A stretch of DNA of 64,000 nt from Mobilicoccus caccae (GTDB lineage: Bacteria > Actinomycetota > Actinomycetes > Actinomycetales > Dermatophilaceae). The DNA lies in NCBI RefSeq assembly GCF_030161635.1, contig NZ_BSUO01000001.1:3825199-3889198 (forward strand). Direction: 5' to 3'. A program made the position numbers and the translations under genes. A model generated the notes under the pieces. The model worked only from the letters and a program-made list of their open reading frames with translations, had not been told where the DNA came from and did no database searches. This document shows, piece after piece, positions 39,918-50,001 of the stretch. The first letter of the stretch is position 1, and the number at the start of each line of letters is the position of its first letter.

Positions 39918-42200
39918 GTGAGTTCACCGACGAGGCGGGTGCGCGTGGTGGCGAAACCACGCCGACGGGGCTGGCGTCGCCTGTTCTCGCCGAAGCTGTG
40001 GCTCCTTGTCGTCAGCCTGTGCGTGCTGCTCGGTGCGGGCCTGGCTGCCGCCGCGTACACCGTGGTCGACATTCCCGACCCCAACGAGGCGGCGCAGACG
40101 CAGACGTCGATCATCTACTTCTCCGACGGTCAGACGGAGATGGCGCGGATCAGTGCCGTCGATCGTGAATCGGTGCCGCTCGACCAGGTCTCCAAGCCCA
40201 TGCAGCGCGCGATCCTCGCGGCCGAGGACCGGAGTTTCTACGAGAACCCGGGAATCTCGATCGTCGGCATCGGACGCGCCGTGTGGGCCGCGCTCTCCGG
40301 CGGTCCGACCCAGGGTGGGTCGACGATCACCCAGCAGTACGTGAAGAACTACTTCCTCACCCAGGATCAGACCCTGACGCGCAAGGGTCGCGAACTGGTC
40401 ATCTCGCTCAAGATCGAACAGGAACAGTCCAAGGACGAGATCCTGCGCGATTACCTCAACACGATCTACTTCGGGCGCGGCGCTCACGGCATCCAGGCTG
40501 CCGCCCGCGCCTACTTCGGCAAGGAGGCCTCCGAGCTCGACGTGTCCGAGAGCGCCTTCCTCGCTTCCGTCATCCGGGGTCCGTCGCTGTACGACCCGGC
40601 GTTGGGCGACAAGCAGCGCAAGAACGTCGAATCGCGGATGGAGTACGTCCTCGACGGCATGGTGGAGCAGGGCTGGCTCACTGAGGCCGACCGCAGGAAG
40701 GCCGCCTTCCCCGAGGTGATCGAACCCAAGGAGCGCTCGCAGAAGTCGGGCCCCAACGGCTACCTCGTGCAGTTGGTCAAGGACGAACTGGTCGCCAAGG
40801 TCGGGCTCACCTCCGACCAGGTCGACATGGGTGGTCTGCGCATCACCACGACGATCGACAAGGACAAGCAGACATCGGCGATCAAGGCGGTGGAGAACAA
40901 TCTGCCGACCTCCAAGGTGCGCACCGGACTGGTCTCGCTCAAGCCGGGCGACGGGGCGATCCTCGCCCTCTACGGTGGTGCAAACTTCCGAGACCAGCCG
41001 TACAACGCGGCGACGCAGGCGCAGTTGCAGGGCGGATCCACGTTCAAGGTCTTCACGTTGGTGGCGGCGCTGGAGAAGGGCATCAGTACGCGGACGTCGT
41101 TCGACGCGAGCTCGCCCCGGTACTTCGAGGAGTTCCGCGGCGGGGGCAATTCGCGTGGCCGGGTGCAGAACTACGGCGGGGCCAGCCTCGGGTGGATGGA
41201 CCTGCGCTCGGCGACGGCGCGTTCGGCCAACACGCCGTACGCGGAGCTCAACATCGACGTCGGGCCGGCGAGGACGCGCGATGTGGCGATCAAGATGGGC
41301 CTGCCCCAGGACACGCTCGGGCTCGACGAGAACCCGGCCAACGTGTTCGGCACCGCCTCGCCGCGCGTGATCGACATGGCCCGCGCCTACGCGACGCTGG
41401 CCGCCGAGGGCGTCCGCTCCGACCCCTACATCATCTCGGAGGTCCGCGGGGTCGACGCGCGCTTCGACGGCTACCGGGCCTCCCCGGTGACGCAGCCGGT
41501 CCTGGAGAAGGACGTCGCGGCCGACGCGGTCGACGCGATGCGGCAGGTGGTCACCCGCGGAACGGCGCAGCGTGCGCAGCGGATCGGTCGACCGGCCGCG
41601 GGCAAGACGGGAACGACGGACGAGAACCGCGCGGTGTGGTTCGACGGGTTCACGCCCGACATCGTCACCGCCGTCGGCATGTACCTGCCGGATGCGCAGG
41701 GCAACGCCACCCCGATGCGGGGTGCCGGGCTCGGCAACGGTGTCACCGGTGGGTCGTATCCGGTCGACGTGTGGACGGCCTACATGCGTGAGGCCGTCGA
41801 GGGGACCGAGTACAAGGACTTCCCGGAGCGCTCCGGCGTGGGTGACGGCGACGTCCGGCGCAGCGAGCCTCAGCCCCCGCCGCAGCCCGAGCAGACCCGC
41901 CAGTGGGAGACGCCCACGGAGACGCCCGAACCGACGACGAGCTCGGAGCCGACGGCCACCTGGACGCCCACCGACGTCCCGCAGGGCCAGCCCCGCACCG
42001 AGACCGCGACGCCAGGTGATGGCAACGGCAATGGCAACGGGAACGGCAATGAGGGTCAACAGAATTCGCCGGACGAGCAGCCCGGGCGCGGCAACGACCG
42101 ACGGCGGGGTTCCGACGAGTCTCCCGAGGACGCGCAAGGGGACGCCGCGGCGGCCGGTCGCGCCCCGGCAGCGGTCCGTCCCTCGCCCCGCGGCACGTAG
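39918..42200 (+). CDS. class A penicillin-binding protein (transglycosylase/transpeptidase)
   Basis: This protein has 760 residues. A short basic cytoplasmic N-terminus and one membrane anchor (LWLLVVSLCVLLGAGLAAAA) come first. The GT51 domain has AILAAEDRSFYENPGISIVG and GGSTITQQYVKNYFL. The transpeptidase domain has QGGSTFKVFTL (active Ser), SAN in ATARSANTPYAEL and KTG in AAGKTGTTDENRAVWFDG. The C-terminus is a long Pro/Thr/Gly/Asn-rich extracellular tail. The start is GTG 39918 behind GGAAGAGG. It polymerises and crosslinks peptidoglycan. Confidence 0.93.
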   Translation: MSSPTRRVRVVAKPRRRGWRRLFSPKLWLLVVSLCVLLGAGLAAAAYTVVDIPDPNEAAQTQTSIIYFSDGQTEMARISAVDRESVPLDQVSKPMQRAILAAEDRSFYENPGISIVGIGRAVWAALSGGPTQGGSTITQQYVKNYFLTQDQTLTRKGRELVISLKIEQEQSKDEILRDYLNTIYFGRGAHGIQAAARAYFGKEASELDVSESAFLASVIRGPSLYDPALGDKQRKNVESRMEYVLDGMVEQGWLTEADRRKAAFPEVIEPKERSQKSGPNGYLVQLVKDELVAKVGLTSDQVDMGGLRITTTIDKDKQTSAIKAVENNLPTSKVRTGLVSLKPGDGAILALYGGANFRDQPYNAATQAQLQGGSTFKVFTLVAALEKGISTRTSFDASSPRYFEEFRGGGNSRGRVQNYGGASLGWMDLRSATARSANTPYAELNIDVGPARTRDVAIKMGLPQDTLGLDENPANVFGTASPRVIDMARAYATLAAEGVRSDPYIISEVRGVDARFDGYRASPVTQPVLEKDVAADAVDAMRQVVTRGTAQRAQRIGRPAAGKTGTTDENRAVWFDGFTPDIVTAVGMYLPDAQGNATPMRGAGLGNGVTGGSYPVDVWTAYMREAVEGTEYKDFPERSGVGDGDVRRSEPQPPPQPEQTRQWETPTETPEPTTSSEPTATWTPTDVPQGQPRTETATPGDGNGNGNGNGNEGQQNSPDEQPGRGNDRRRGSDESPEDAQGDAAAAGRAPAAVRPSPRGT

Positions 42201-42210
42201 TCTGCAGAGC

Positions 42211-43572
42211 ATGCCGTCGTCGACCGCGAGTGCGCCCTCCGATCGGCGCGAGGACCACGACCGGATCGCCGAGCTCGCCACCCGCGTCTTGGGTGGGGGG
42301 ATGGGCCGGTTCGCCGCCCGCCCGCCCGATCGTGTGCGGGCCGCGCTCGGCGCAGGGGTGTTGGGTCTCATCGCCTGCCTGACGCTCGCGCTGGGCTTCC
42401 TGCAGAAGAGCTACTGCGTGCGGTACGGCTGGGGTGTTCCGGAGGTCTACTGGAAGGCCTGCTATTCGGACCTGCCCGGGATCGCGGCCAACCATCCTCT
42501 CGACCGGGGCCTGCCGTACGGGGCGGGTTCGGTCGTGTCCGAACCCGTGGGCGTGGGGATGCTGCTGCGGCTGCTCGGCGCGTTCATCCCGGCCGAGGGG
42601 CACGCTCGTCTGCAGGGGATGTTCGTCGCGTGGGCCGTCGCCGCGGCGCTGCTGTTGGTCGTCACCGTCGCCGCGACCGTGTGGACGTGCCGCAGACACC
42701 CCGAGTGGGCCGCCCACGTGGCACTGAGTCCGCTGGTCGTCACGGTGGCGCTGGTGTCGACGGATCTGCTGGGGGTGGCGCTGACCTCGGTCGCGCTGCT
42801 GCTGTGGAGCCGGGATCGACCCACGGCTGCCGGCGTCGTCTTCGGGCTGGCCATCGCCTCGCGCACCTACCCGATCCTCGTGCTCCTGGCGATCGGGATC
42901 CTGGCGCTCCGCTCGGGCACGTTGCGGTCCTGGGCGGCCACCGCCGGCGCGGCGCTGGTCACGACTGTCGTGCTCATCGGCGGTGTGGCCCTGTTCTACG
43001 GAACCGCCACCCTGACCGCCTACCAGTCGTGGGCGACGGGCACCGCGCAGCTCGGGTCGCCCTGGTACCTGGGCAACCTCTCCGAGCGGCCGGTGCAGAT
43101 GGGGACGCTGACCCTGCTGACGGTGCTGGGGTGGCTGCTCGCGGTGGCCGTGGCGGGGTTGATCGCCCTCGGTGCCGACGTCCGTCCCCGCGTGGCGGAG
43201 ATCGCGATCATCGTGGTCGTGATCGTGCTCGTGACCGGCAAGGCGCTGCCCGTGCAGGCCTCGCTGTGGCTGGTGCCGCTGGTGGCACTGGCGGGTGTGA
43301 AGTGGCGTGACCATCTCATCTGGGCCACGACGGAGGTCCTCGCGTTCGTCGCCGTGTGGCTCTACCTCGGAGATCTCTCGGTGCCGGCGGCCGCTCTGCC
43401 CAAGGAGTGGTACGCCGTCCTCCTCGTCCTGCGTCTGGCCGGGCTGTGCTGGCTGGCCGTCGCGGCCGGCCACCAGGCGTGGACACGCCGGGCGCCTGTG
43501 GTCGAGCACGACGACGTGGCGGGGCCGATGGCGGATCGCCCGGACGCGGTCGTCGTGCGTTACGAACGCTGA
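42211..43572 (+). CDS. GT87/DUF2029-like polytopic membrane protein
   Basis: This protein has 453 residues and about ten hydrophobic helices, e.g. VLGLIACLTLALGFLQ, MFVAWAVAAALLLVVTVAAT, AALVTTVVLIGGVALF and IAIIVVVIVLVTGKALPVQA. An N-terminal loop carries YCVRYGWGVPEVYWKACYSD LPG. The pattern fits integral membrane glycosyltransferases that use polyprenyl-phosphate sugars (GT-C fold). No sugar specificity is evident. Ten bases separate it from the PBP gene, so co-transcription and an envelope role are likely. Confidence 0.75.
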   Translation: MPSSTASAPSDRREDHDRIAELATRVLGGGMGRFAARPPDRVRAALGAGVLGLIACLTLALGFLQKSYCVRYGWGVPEVYWKACYSDLPGIAANHPLDRGLPYGAGSVVSEPVGVGMLLRLLGAFIPAEGHARLQGMFVAWAVAAALLLVVTVAATVWTCRRHPEWAAHVALSPLVVTVALVSTDLLGVALTSVALLLWSRDRPTAAGVVFGLAIASRTYPILVLLAIGILALRSGTLRSWAATAGAALVTTVVLIGGVALFYGTATLTAYQSWATGTAQLGSPWYLGNLSERPVQMGTLTLLTVLGWLLAVAVAGLIALGADVRPRVAEIAIIVVVIVLVTGKALPVQASLWLVPLVALAGVKWRDHLIWATTEVLAFVAVWLYLGDLSVPAAALPKEWYAVLLVLRLAGLCWLAVAAGHQAWTRRAPVVEHDDVAGPMADRPDAVVVRYER

Positions 43573-43585
43573 CTGTGGACGGATT

Positions 43586-43606
43586 GGGCGGGAGAACCAC
43601 CCGCCC
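43586..43606 (+). terminator. hairpin after the GT87-like gene
   Basis: GGGCGGG (43586-43592) pairs with CCCGCCC (43600-43606) around AGAACCA, 14 bases past the stop. There is no clear T tract, so it is a probable but not certain terminator. Confidence 0.55.
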
Positions 43607-43847
43607 GGTAGTCTGAGGGCATCTCTGGGCGCGCGACGTCCGGTCGTGTCGTGGCTCATCTCGAGGTCCGCGCCGCAGTTCGAGACCGCCACGGTCTCGA
43701 GGTCGGTGGGCCAACGCCTGAGTGCGCAGCGCCGGATCGCCTCCCTTGCGTCGATGACCACGGGTGGCATCGCGTGCCGGAGACGCAGCAACCCTCCTGT
43801 CACGGAGAGACCGTGACCGCCAAGACCGAAGGAGGTGGGTTACGCGC

Positions 43848-44138
43848 ATGCGTCAGTACGAGATCATGATCATCATCGACCCCGAGGTGGATGACCGCCA
43901 GGTCGCTCCCATGCTCGAGAAGTTCCTCGCCGTCATCAAGAACGACAAGGGCACCGTCGAGAACCTCGACCTCATGGGCCGCCGCCGGTTGGCCTATGAG
44001 ATCAAGAAGAAGTCCGAGGGCGTCTACGTCGTCGTCGACTTCACGGCCGAGCCGGCCACCGCCAAGGAACTCGACCGTCAGCTGGGGCTCAACGAGCAGG
44101 TGCTCCGCACCAAGCTCCTGCGCCCCGACGCGGCCTGA
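43848..44138 (+). CDS. rpsF: 30S ribosomal protein S6
   Basis: This protein has 96 residues and starts [21 protein letters not shown]6 signatures are [22 protein letters not shown] and [11 protein letters not shown]. The strong GAAGGAGG at 43829-43836 sets the ATG at 43848. It is first in the conserved rpsF-ssb-rpsR-rplI operon. S6 forms a pair with S18 (rpsR) on the small subunit. Confidence 0.97.
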   Translation: MRQYEIMIIIDPEVDDRQVAPMLEKFLAVIKNDKGTVENLDLMGRRRLAYEIKKKSEGVYVVVDFTAEPATAKELDRQLGLNEQVLRTKLLRPDAA

Positions 44139-44191
44139 GTCGGCACCGGATTCATCCGCCGAACCCGTAGCTCGATCGGAGAGGACCCCTC

Positions 44192-44784
44192 ATGGCAGGC
44201 GAGACCGTCATCACCGTCGTCGGCAACCTCGTTGCCGACCCGGAGCTCCGCTTCACCCCCTCGGGTGCCGCGGTCGCCAACTTCCGGATCGCGTCGACCC
44301 CCCGCACGTTCGATCGTCAGACGAACGAGTGGAAGGACGGCGAGGCGCTGTTCCTCTCGTGCTCCGCGTGGCGTGACATGGCCGAGAACGTGGCCGAGTC
44401 GCTGCAGCGTGGCGCCCGGGTGGTCGTGCAGGGCCGTCTGAAGTCTCGTTCGTATGAGACCAAGGAGGGCGAGAAGCGCACGGTCATGGAGCTCGACGTC
44501 GACGAGATCGGCCCCTCCCTCAAGTACGCCTCGGCCAAGGTCACCAAGACCTCCCGTGGCGGTGGCGGTGGCGGCGGCTTCTCCGGCGGCGGCCAGGGCG
44601 GCCAGGGTGGCGGCTACGGCGGAGGCCAGCCTCAGGGTGGGTTCTCCGGTGGCGGCCAGCAGGGCGGCCGGCCCGACTCCGACCCGTGGGCCCAGCAGGG
44701 TCCCAGCGGTGGCGGTGGCGGTGGCGGCCAGCAGGGCAACTCCGGGTGGGGTTCGGCCCCGTCCTACGACGAGCCCCCTTCTGA
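44192..44784 (+). CDS. ssb: Single-stranded DNA-binding protein (one apparent single-base deletion at the tail)
   Basis: This protein has 197 residues. The OB fold is [40 protein letters not shown] and [23 protein letters not shown] Gly/Gln-rich linker follows. As given, the frame misses the end and runs on. One extra C in the run 44774-44778 makes the C-terminus YDEPPF then TGA, the acidic tip that recruits partners in all bacterial SSBs. The 198-codon span then closes. This is the clearest example of the run-length error in this window. Confidence 0.96.
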
Positions 44785-44954
44785 TCCGACGGTTCCGGCC
44801 GACGAGTTCACGGTCGACGATTTCGCGAGACGGCGCCTCGGCGCCGGGCTCGCCTCCCGGTGGGAGCGGTGTTCCCGGCTCTCTCACCCACATTCACGAG
44901 TAAGACCCCATCCCGGAGCACACCTCCGGGCTCTCACGAGAGGAGAGCACCACG

Positions 44955-45191
44955 ATGGCGAAGCCCGTTGTGCGCAAGCCCAAGAAGAAGGCCAACCCGC
45001 TCAAGGCCGCGAAGGTCGAGAACATCGACTACAAGGACACGACCCTGCTGCGGAAGTTCATCTCCGACCGCGGCAAGATCCGTGCCCGTCGCGTCACCGG
45101 GGTGTCGGTTCAGGAGCAACGTCTCATCGCGAAGGCCGTGAAGAACGCCCGCGAGATGGCTCTGCTTCCCTACTCCAGCTCGGCTCGCTGA
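44955..45191 (+). CDS. rpsR: 30S ribosomal protein S18
   Basis: This is a 78-residue basic protein. It starts [20 protein letters not shown] and has the S18 core [40 protein letters not shown]. It has no Cys-based zinc ligands, so it is the zinc-independent type. GAGAGGAGAG precedes the ATG. It partners with S6. Confidence 0.96.
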   Translation: MAKPVVRKPKKKANPLKAAKVENIDYKDTTLLRKFISDRGKIRARRVTGVSVQEQRLIAKAVKNAREMALLPYSSSAR

Positions 45192-45219
45192 GTCCGAACC
45201 GACGAGAAGGAGACACATC

Positions 45220-45663
45220 ATGAAGCTGATCCTCACCAACGAGGTGACCGGTCTCGGTTCGGCAGGTGACCTCGTGGAGGTCAAGGACGGTTACGGCCGT
45301 AACTACCTGTTGCCGCGCGGTCTGGCGACGCAGTGGACCCGCGGTGGTCAGAAGCAGGTCGACGCGCTGCGCAAGGCCCGCGAGGCCCGCGTCATCGCCT
45401 CGCTCGAGGACGCCAAGGGCGTCAAGGGCCAGCTCGAGGCCCGCACGCTGACGATCACGGCGCAGGCCGGCGGCTCCGGTCGTCTGTTCGGTGCCGTCAC
45501 GCAGAGCGAGGTCGCCGAGGCCGCCAAGGCCGAGGGCGTGACGATCGACCGTCGTACGGTCGAGTTCACGGCCCCGATCAAGTCGACCGGCGAGCACACC
45601 GCTCAGGTCCGCCTCCACCCGGAGGTCCTGGCCACGGTCAAGCTGTCGGTCGTCGCCCGCTGA
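45220..45663 (+). CDS. rplI: 50S ribosomal protein L9
   Basis: This protein has 147 residues. The N-domain is [36 protein letters not shown], joined by the long helix to the C-domain ([40 protein letters not shown]). It is last in the operon, with a terminator after it. GAGAAGGAG precedes the ATG. Confidence 0.97.
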   Translation: MKLILTNEVTGLGSAGDLVEVKDGYGRNYLLPRGLATQWTRGGQKQVDALRKAREARVIASLEDAKGVKGQLEARTLTITAQAGGSGRLFGAVTQSEVAEAAKAEGVTIDRRTVEFTAPIKSTGEHTAQVRLHPEVLATVKLSVVAR

Positions 45664-45687
45664 CGTACCGCGTCCAGAAACACCACC

Positions 45688-45717
45688 AGAGCCCGCGCCG
45701 ATGTCGGCGCGGGCTCT
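45688..45717 (+). terminator. terminator of the rpsF-rplI operon
   Basis: AGAGCCCGCGCCG pairs with CGGCGCGGGCTCT around a four-base loop. This 13-bp stem lies 25 bases after the rplI stop. T residues are few but the stem is very stable. Confidence 0.8.
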
Positions 45718-45839
45718 CGTGCGTCCGCCCACCGACGTCCGTGCGCAAGAAGCGAGGCATCGACCGAGGCCGAAAGCGTGCCACGGACCTCACTCCTCAC
45801 GTAAGAATGTCTTGTCATAGTCATCATCGAGGAGGACAC

Positions 45840-46856
45840 ATGAGGATCGGGATCGCGGGCGCCGGACGGATCGGCGCCTATCACGCCGCCACGCTGAAGG
45901 GCCTTCCCGTCGTCGACGAGGTCGTCCTCGCCGACGCCCTGCCCGAGGCGGCCTCGCGGGTCGCGGGCGAGTTGAGACTCGAGGCGGTCCCCGACGTCGA
46001 GGCGCTGCTCGACGCGGGTCTCGACGGCCTCGTCATCGCGAGCCCGACGACGACGCACGACGCGATGATCCGTGCCGGGGTCGCCGCCGGGGTCCCGACG
46101 TTCTGCGAGAAGCCGGTGGCGGCGGAGCTCTCCTCGGCGCTGGCACTGGCGCAGCTCGAGCGGAGCACCAGCGTCCCCATCCACATCGGGTTCCAGCGCC
46201 GCTTCGACGCGGGCTACATGCGCGCTCGGCAGGCCGTGGTGGACGGTGAGCTGGGCTTCGTCCACACCGTGCGGGCGACGACGCTCGACACCGCGCCGCC
46301 TCCGGAGGAGTACATCAAGGTCTCCGGTGGGTTGTTCCGCGACTGCTCGATCCACGACTTCGACATCATCCGGTTCGTCACCGGCAGCGAGGTGCGCACG
46401 GCCTACGCGGTCGGCGCCAACAAGGGCGAGCCGTACATCGGAGGCGCCGGCGACATCGACACGGGCTCAGGAGTGTTCGTCCTCGAGGACGACACGGTCG
46501 TGACCTTCTCGGCGACCCGCCACAACGCCTACGGCCACGACGTGCGCATGGAGGTCCACGGCTCGACCGGGGACATCGCGGTCGGTCTCGACGACACACT
46601 GGCGCTGGTCTCGGCCGAGCCGGGGGTGGCGTTCCCGGCGGGGCCGACCGTGCGCAGCTTCATGGACCGGTTCCTGCCGGCCTATCAGCGTGAGCTGGCC
46701 ACGTTCGTCGAGGTGGTGCGCGGTGAGCGACCGAGCCCGTGCACCGTGTACGACGGCCTGCAGGCGCAGCGCATGGCGGAGGCGTGCGACCTCTCCCGGC
46801 GCGAGGGGCGCGTCGTGCCGCTGGCCGAGATCCCCGACGTGGAGCCGGCGTCGTGA
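45840..46856 (+). CDS. Gfo/Idh/MocA oxidoreductase, inositol-dehydrogenase-like
   Basis: This protein has 338 residues. The Rossmann motif is IGIAGAGRIGAYHAATLKGL. The family Glu-Lys-Pro is in TFCEKPVAAELSSALAL. The C-terminal domain has GGLFRDCSIHDFDIIRFVTG, with the D-x-x-x-H type catalytic region. Sequence features resemble myo-inositol 2-dehydrogenases, but substrate cannot be fixed. GAGGAGGACAC precedes the ATG. It overlaps the next Gfo/Idh gene by four bases (GTGA), so the two are probably an operon. Confidence 0.87.
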   Translation: MRIGIAGAGRIGAYHAATLKGLPVVDEVVLADALPEAASRVAGELRLEAVPDVEALLDAGLDGLVIASPTTTHDAMIRAGVAAGVPTFCEKPVAAELSSALALAQLERSTSVPIHIGFQRRFDAGYMRARQAVVDGELGFVHTVRATTLDTAPPPEEYIKVSGGLFRDCSIHDFDIIRFVTGSEVRTAYAVGANKGEPYIGGAGDIDTGSGVFVLEDDTVVTFSATRHNAYGHDVRMEVHGSTGDIAVGLDDTLALVSAEPGVAFPAGPTVRSFMDRFLPAYQRELATFVEVVRGERPSPCTVYDGLQAQRMAEACDLSRREGRVVPLAEIPDVEPAS

Positions 46857-47875
46857 CCCTGCCGGTCTCCCGCCGGCCCGGGGCCGATGCGGTGCCGGCG
46901 TTGCGGTGGGGCGTCCTGGGCACCGGGTGGATCGCCGAGCAGTTCTGCGGTGCGCTGCACCCGCACACCTCGCAGCGGGTCGCGGCGGTCGGCTCACGGT
47001 CGCCGGAGTCGGCGCAGCGAGCGGCCGCGCGCCTCGGGGCCGAGAGCGCCTACGGCTCGTACGCCGAGCTCGTGGCGGCGCCGGAGGTCGACGTCGTCTA
47101 CGTCGCCACCCCACACCCGATGCACGTCGACAACGCCCTGCTGGCGATCGAGGCGGGCAAGCACGTCCTCGTCGAGAAGCCGTTCGCGGTGAACGCCGAG
47201 CAGGGCCGTCGCCTCGCCGAGGCGGCGGAGGCGGCCGGCGTGTTCTGCGCCGAGGCGATGTGGACGGTGTTCCTGCCGAAGTTCGACGTCATCCGGCAAC
47301 TCCTGGACGACGGCGCGCTCGGTGAGCTGACGACGGTGGTCGCCGACATGGGTGAGTGGTTCGACCCCGGCCATCGCATCTTCGATCCCGGCTTGGCGGG
47401 CGGGGCGATGCTCGACCTGGGCACGTACCCGGTGACCCTCGCCACCTGGGCGTTCGGCGACGCGACCCTGCAGACGGTCACCGGTGCGGGTACGCGCAGC
47501 GGTTCGGGTGTCATGGGGCAGTTCTCGGCCGGCCTCGACTTCGGCGGCGGGCGGCTGGCGTCGCTGTCGGCCTCCATCGAGGCGGACCTCCCGACGAGGG
47601 CGACCATCGCGGGGAGTCGCGGGCGTCTCGACATCGACCGGCACTTCTACCGGCCGGGGAGCTTCACCCTCGTGCGCCGGGACGGCTCGCAGGAGCGGTA
47701 CACCGAGGAGGCCGTCGCTCACGCCGGGCTGTTCCACGAGGCGCTGGAGGTGGCGCGCTGCATCGGTGAGGGACTGGCGCAGACGCCGCTGCGGCCCCTC
47801 GCGGCGACCGTCGACACGCTGTCGGTCATGGACGCGATCCGCGCCACCCACGGGGACGAGTTCGCCTGCGAGTAG
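46853..47875 (+). CDS. Gfo/Idh/MocA oxidoreductase, second copy
   Basis: This protein has 340 residues. Its Rossmann motif is LRWGVLGTGWIAEQFCGALH, and the EKP motif is VLVEKPFAVNAEQGRRLAEA. Further segments are EAMWTVFLPKFDVIRQLLDD and GGAMLDLGTYPVTLATWAFG. This pattern is closer to trans-1,2-dihydrobenzene-1,2-diol dehydrogenase or scyllo-inositol type enzymes than to its neighbour. The start is GTG 46853 inside the upstream stop. The two paralogs likely act on related polyols or sugars. Confidence 0.87.
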   Translation: MTLPVSRRPGADAVPALRWGVLGTGWIAEQFCGALHPHTSQRVAAVGSRSPESAQRAAARLGAESAYGSYAELVAAPEVDVVYVATPHPMHVDNALLAIEAGKHVLVEKPFAVNAEQGRRLAEAAEAAGVFCAEAMWTVFLPKFDVIRQLLDDGALGELTTVVADMGEWFDPGHRIFDPGLAGGAMLDLGTYPVTLATWAFGDATLQTVTGAGTRSGSGVMGQFSAGLDFGGGRLASLSASIEADLPTRATIAGSRGRLDIDRHFYRPGSFTLVRRDGSQERYTEEAVAHAGLFHEALEVARCIGEGLAQTPLRPLAATVDTLSVMDAIRATHGDEFACE

Positions 47876-47910
47876 CGAGATCCCGTCGATGTGGTGGAGC
47901 GCGACCGTGC

Positions 47911-49283
47911 TCAGCGCATGCCCGTGACGAGCCAGGCGTCGCTGCGTGCGCGGTAGGCGAGGGTGGCGGCGCGCAGGGTCATGAAGACGAGGAAGCCGCC
48001 CCAGATGGCGGCCAGCGCCACGCCGTCGCCGGCGGCGGAGATGGGACCGGAGGCCGCCGTGAGGACGGCCACGACGGGCACGTAGGCGACCAGGAGTGCC
48101 GTGCCCGCCAGGGCCAGCCAGCGCGCGTCTCCGGCGCCGATGAGGACTCCGTCGAGCAGGAACGCGTAGGCGGCGGCGGGCTGTCCGGCGGCGACGACGA
48201 GCAGGCCCAGGGTCAGGGCGGCCCGGACGGCGGGGTCGGTGGTGAACAGCACCGGCAGGACGGGCGCCAGCAGCGCGATGACGAGGGCGAGGCCGATGCC
48301 GAAGAGGACCGACCAGCGCGTCATCAGGGCCGTGAGGTCTCTGGTGCGTGCGACGTCGGAGGCGCCGAGGGCCTTGCCGATGAGGGCCTGACCGGCGATG
48401 GCGAGGGCGTCGAGGGCGAAGACGAGGAAAGTCCAGACGGTCCAGGCCACCTGGTGCGCTGCGAGGGTGACCTCGCCGTACTGGGCGGCGACCCAGGTCG
48501 TCATGAGGATGACGCCGCGCAGGGCCACCGTGCGGACCAGCAGCGGAACGCCGCCCCGCGCGGCGAGGACGATCGCCCGGGGATGGGGTCGCAGACTCGC
48601 CCCGTGGTGGCGGGCGCCGCGGATCACGACGGTCGCGAGGCCGAGCGCCATCCCCGTCTGGGCGATGACCGTTCCCCACGCGGCGCCGGCGATGCCGAGC
48701 CCGACGCCGTACACGAGGGCGACGTTGAGAACGATGTTGGCGCCGAAGCCGAGGACGGCGGCGATCAGGGGGTGCGGGTGTCCTGCAGTCCGCGGAGCAC
48801 GCCGGTGAGGGCGAGGACGGCCAGCATGGGAGGGATGCCGAGGGCGGAGATCTGCAGGTAGACCACGGCCTGGGTGCTGACGTCGGGGCCGGATCCGAAG
48901 AGGCCCACGATCGGTCGCGCCCCGAATCCCAGGACGGCGGCCACGACCGCCCCCAGCACGAGGGACAGCCACAGGCCGTCGAGCCCGGCGGCCAGGGCGG
49001 CCCCGTGGGCGCCGGCACCCAGACGGCGTGCGACGAGGGCGGTGGTGGCGTAGGCGAGGAACACGAAGAGGCCGACGGCGGTGCCGAGCACGGTGGCCGC
49101 GACGCCGAGGCCGGCGAGGGGGCCGGTGCCGAGGTGGCCGATGATCGCCGTGTCGGCCAGGAGGAACAGGGGCTCGGCGATGAGGGCGAAGAAGGCGGGG
49201 ACGGCGAGCCGCAGGACCTCCGAGCGGGTGGCAGCGGAGTCGAGCGGCTCGTGCTCAGACCCTGGGGTGGCGGCGGCGCTCAT
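47911..49283 (-). CDS. MATE family efflux transporter (one apparent single-base deletion)
   Basis: This protein has 457 residues and 12 predicted helices. MATE segments: RLAVPAFFALIAEPLFLLAD TAIIGHLG, LGIPPMLAVLALTGVLRGLQ DTRTPLIAAV, and AAHQVAWTVWTFLVFALDAL AIAGQALIGKALG in the second half. It exports cationic compounds using an ion gradient; relatives of the DinF subgroup look similar. The frame breaks at the G-run 48778-48782. One extra base reconnects DTRTP with LIAAVLGFGANI and restores divisibility. The start at 49283 overlaps the AlkD-like gene by 29 bases. Confidence 0.9.
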
Positions 49284-50001
49284 CGGCGGCCAGGCGGGTG
49301 TCGATGGCCTCCGCGAGTGCTGCCGGCATCTGGCTGCTCCACGACTCGAGGGTCGCATGCAGGTCTGCGGCGGCGTCCTCGGGGCAGGTCCGCAGGTAGG
49401 CGGTCAAGGCCTCGGGGATCGCTTCGCGGACGATGTCGAGTCGTTCGAGGAGGTTGGCGCCGATGCTGGAACGCAGCAGGTCGGGGTCGGTGCGGTGGAA
49501 CCTGCGGGCCTGGCAGAGAATGGCCGCGCGGCGCATCCAGGGGGATCCGACGACGGCCCAGGAGCGGACGACGCGGCCCTCGGTCACGGGGGCGGCGTTG
49601 AGCGGCAGGGGGAGGCTGAGGACGGCGACGGCGTCGGCGGTGTCGCGGGTCGGGGTGTCGGTGATGAGGTCGCGGTAGAGGTTGGTGGACAACGGGGACG
49701 CGGCGAGCGCGCGGTAGCGGGGATGGCGCGTGAGCACGACGGCGGCGTAACGGGATTCGCGGGTGACGTCGCCGGTCCAGAGGCCTCGTACGGCGGCCTG
49801 CCACGCCTGTCGGTCCGGGAGTCTGAGGGCGGGGTCGTCGACGTGGTCGCGGGTGATCCGGACGAGGGTGTGCCGGGGGACGCCGAGGAAGGGGATGTCG
49901 CCCTTGTGCCGCCGGCCCAGGCGGCGTGCCTCCACGTGATCGGTGTGGCGGTGAAGGTCCTGTCGCACGGCCCGAACCAGGGCTTCGGCGACGGGAGACA
50001 T
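49255..50001 (-). CDS. AlkD-like DNA alkylation repair (HEAT-repeat) protein
   Basis: This protein has 248 residues. It has the AlkD pattern of helical pairs: HKGDIPFLGVPRHTLVRITR, LWTGDVTRESRYAAVVLTRH, VVRSWAVVGSPWMRRAAILC QAR and RSSIGANLLERLDIVREAIP. WAVV...SPWMRRAAIL is the family's recognised Asp/Trp/Arg region, although the catalytic Asp is replaced or shifted here. The bacterial family removes alkylated bases without base flipping. The start at 50001 (MSPVAEAL) is chosen; GTG at 50040 is possible. Confidence 0.78.
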   Translation of the reverse strand: MSPVAEALVRAVRQDLHRHTDHVEARRLGRRHKGDIPFLGVPRHTLVRITRDHVDDPALRLPDRQAWQAAVRGLWTGDVTRESRYAAVVLTRHPRYRALAASPLSTNLYRDLITDTPTRDTADAVAVLSLPLPLNAAPVTEGRVVRSWAVVGSPWMRRAAILCQARRFHRTDPDLLRSSIGANLLERLDIVREAIPEALTAYLRTCPEDAAADLHATLESWSSQMPAALAEAIDTRLAADERRRHPRV

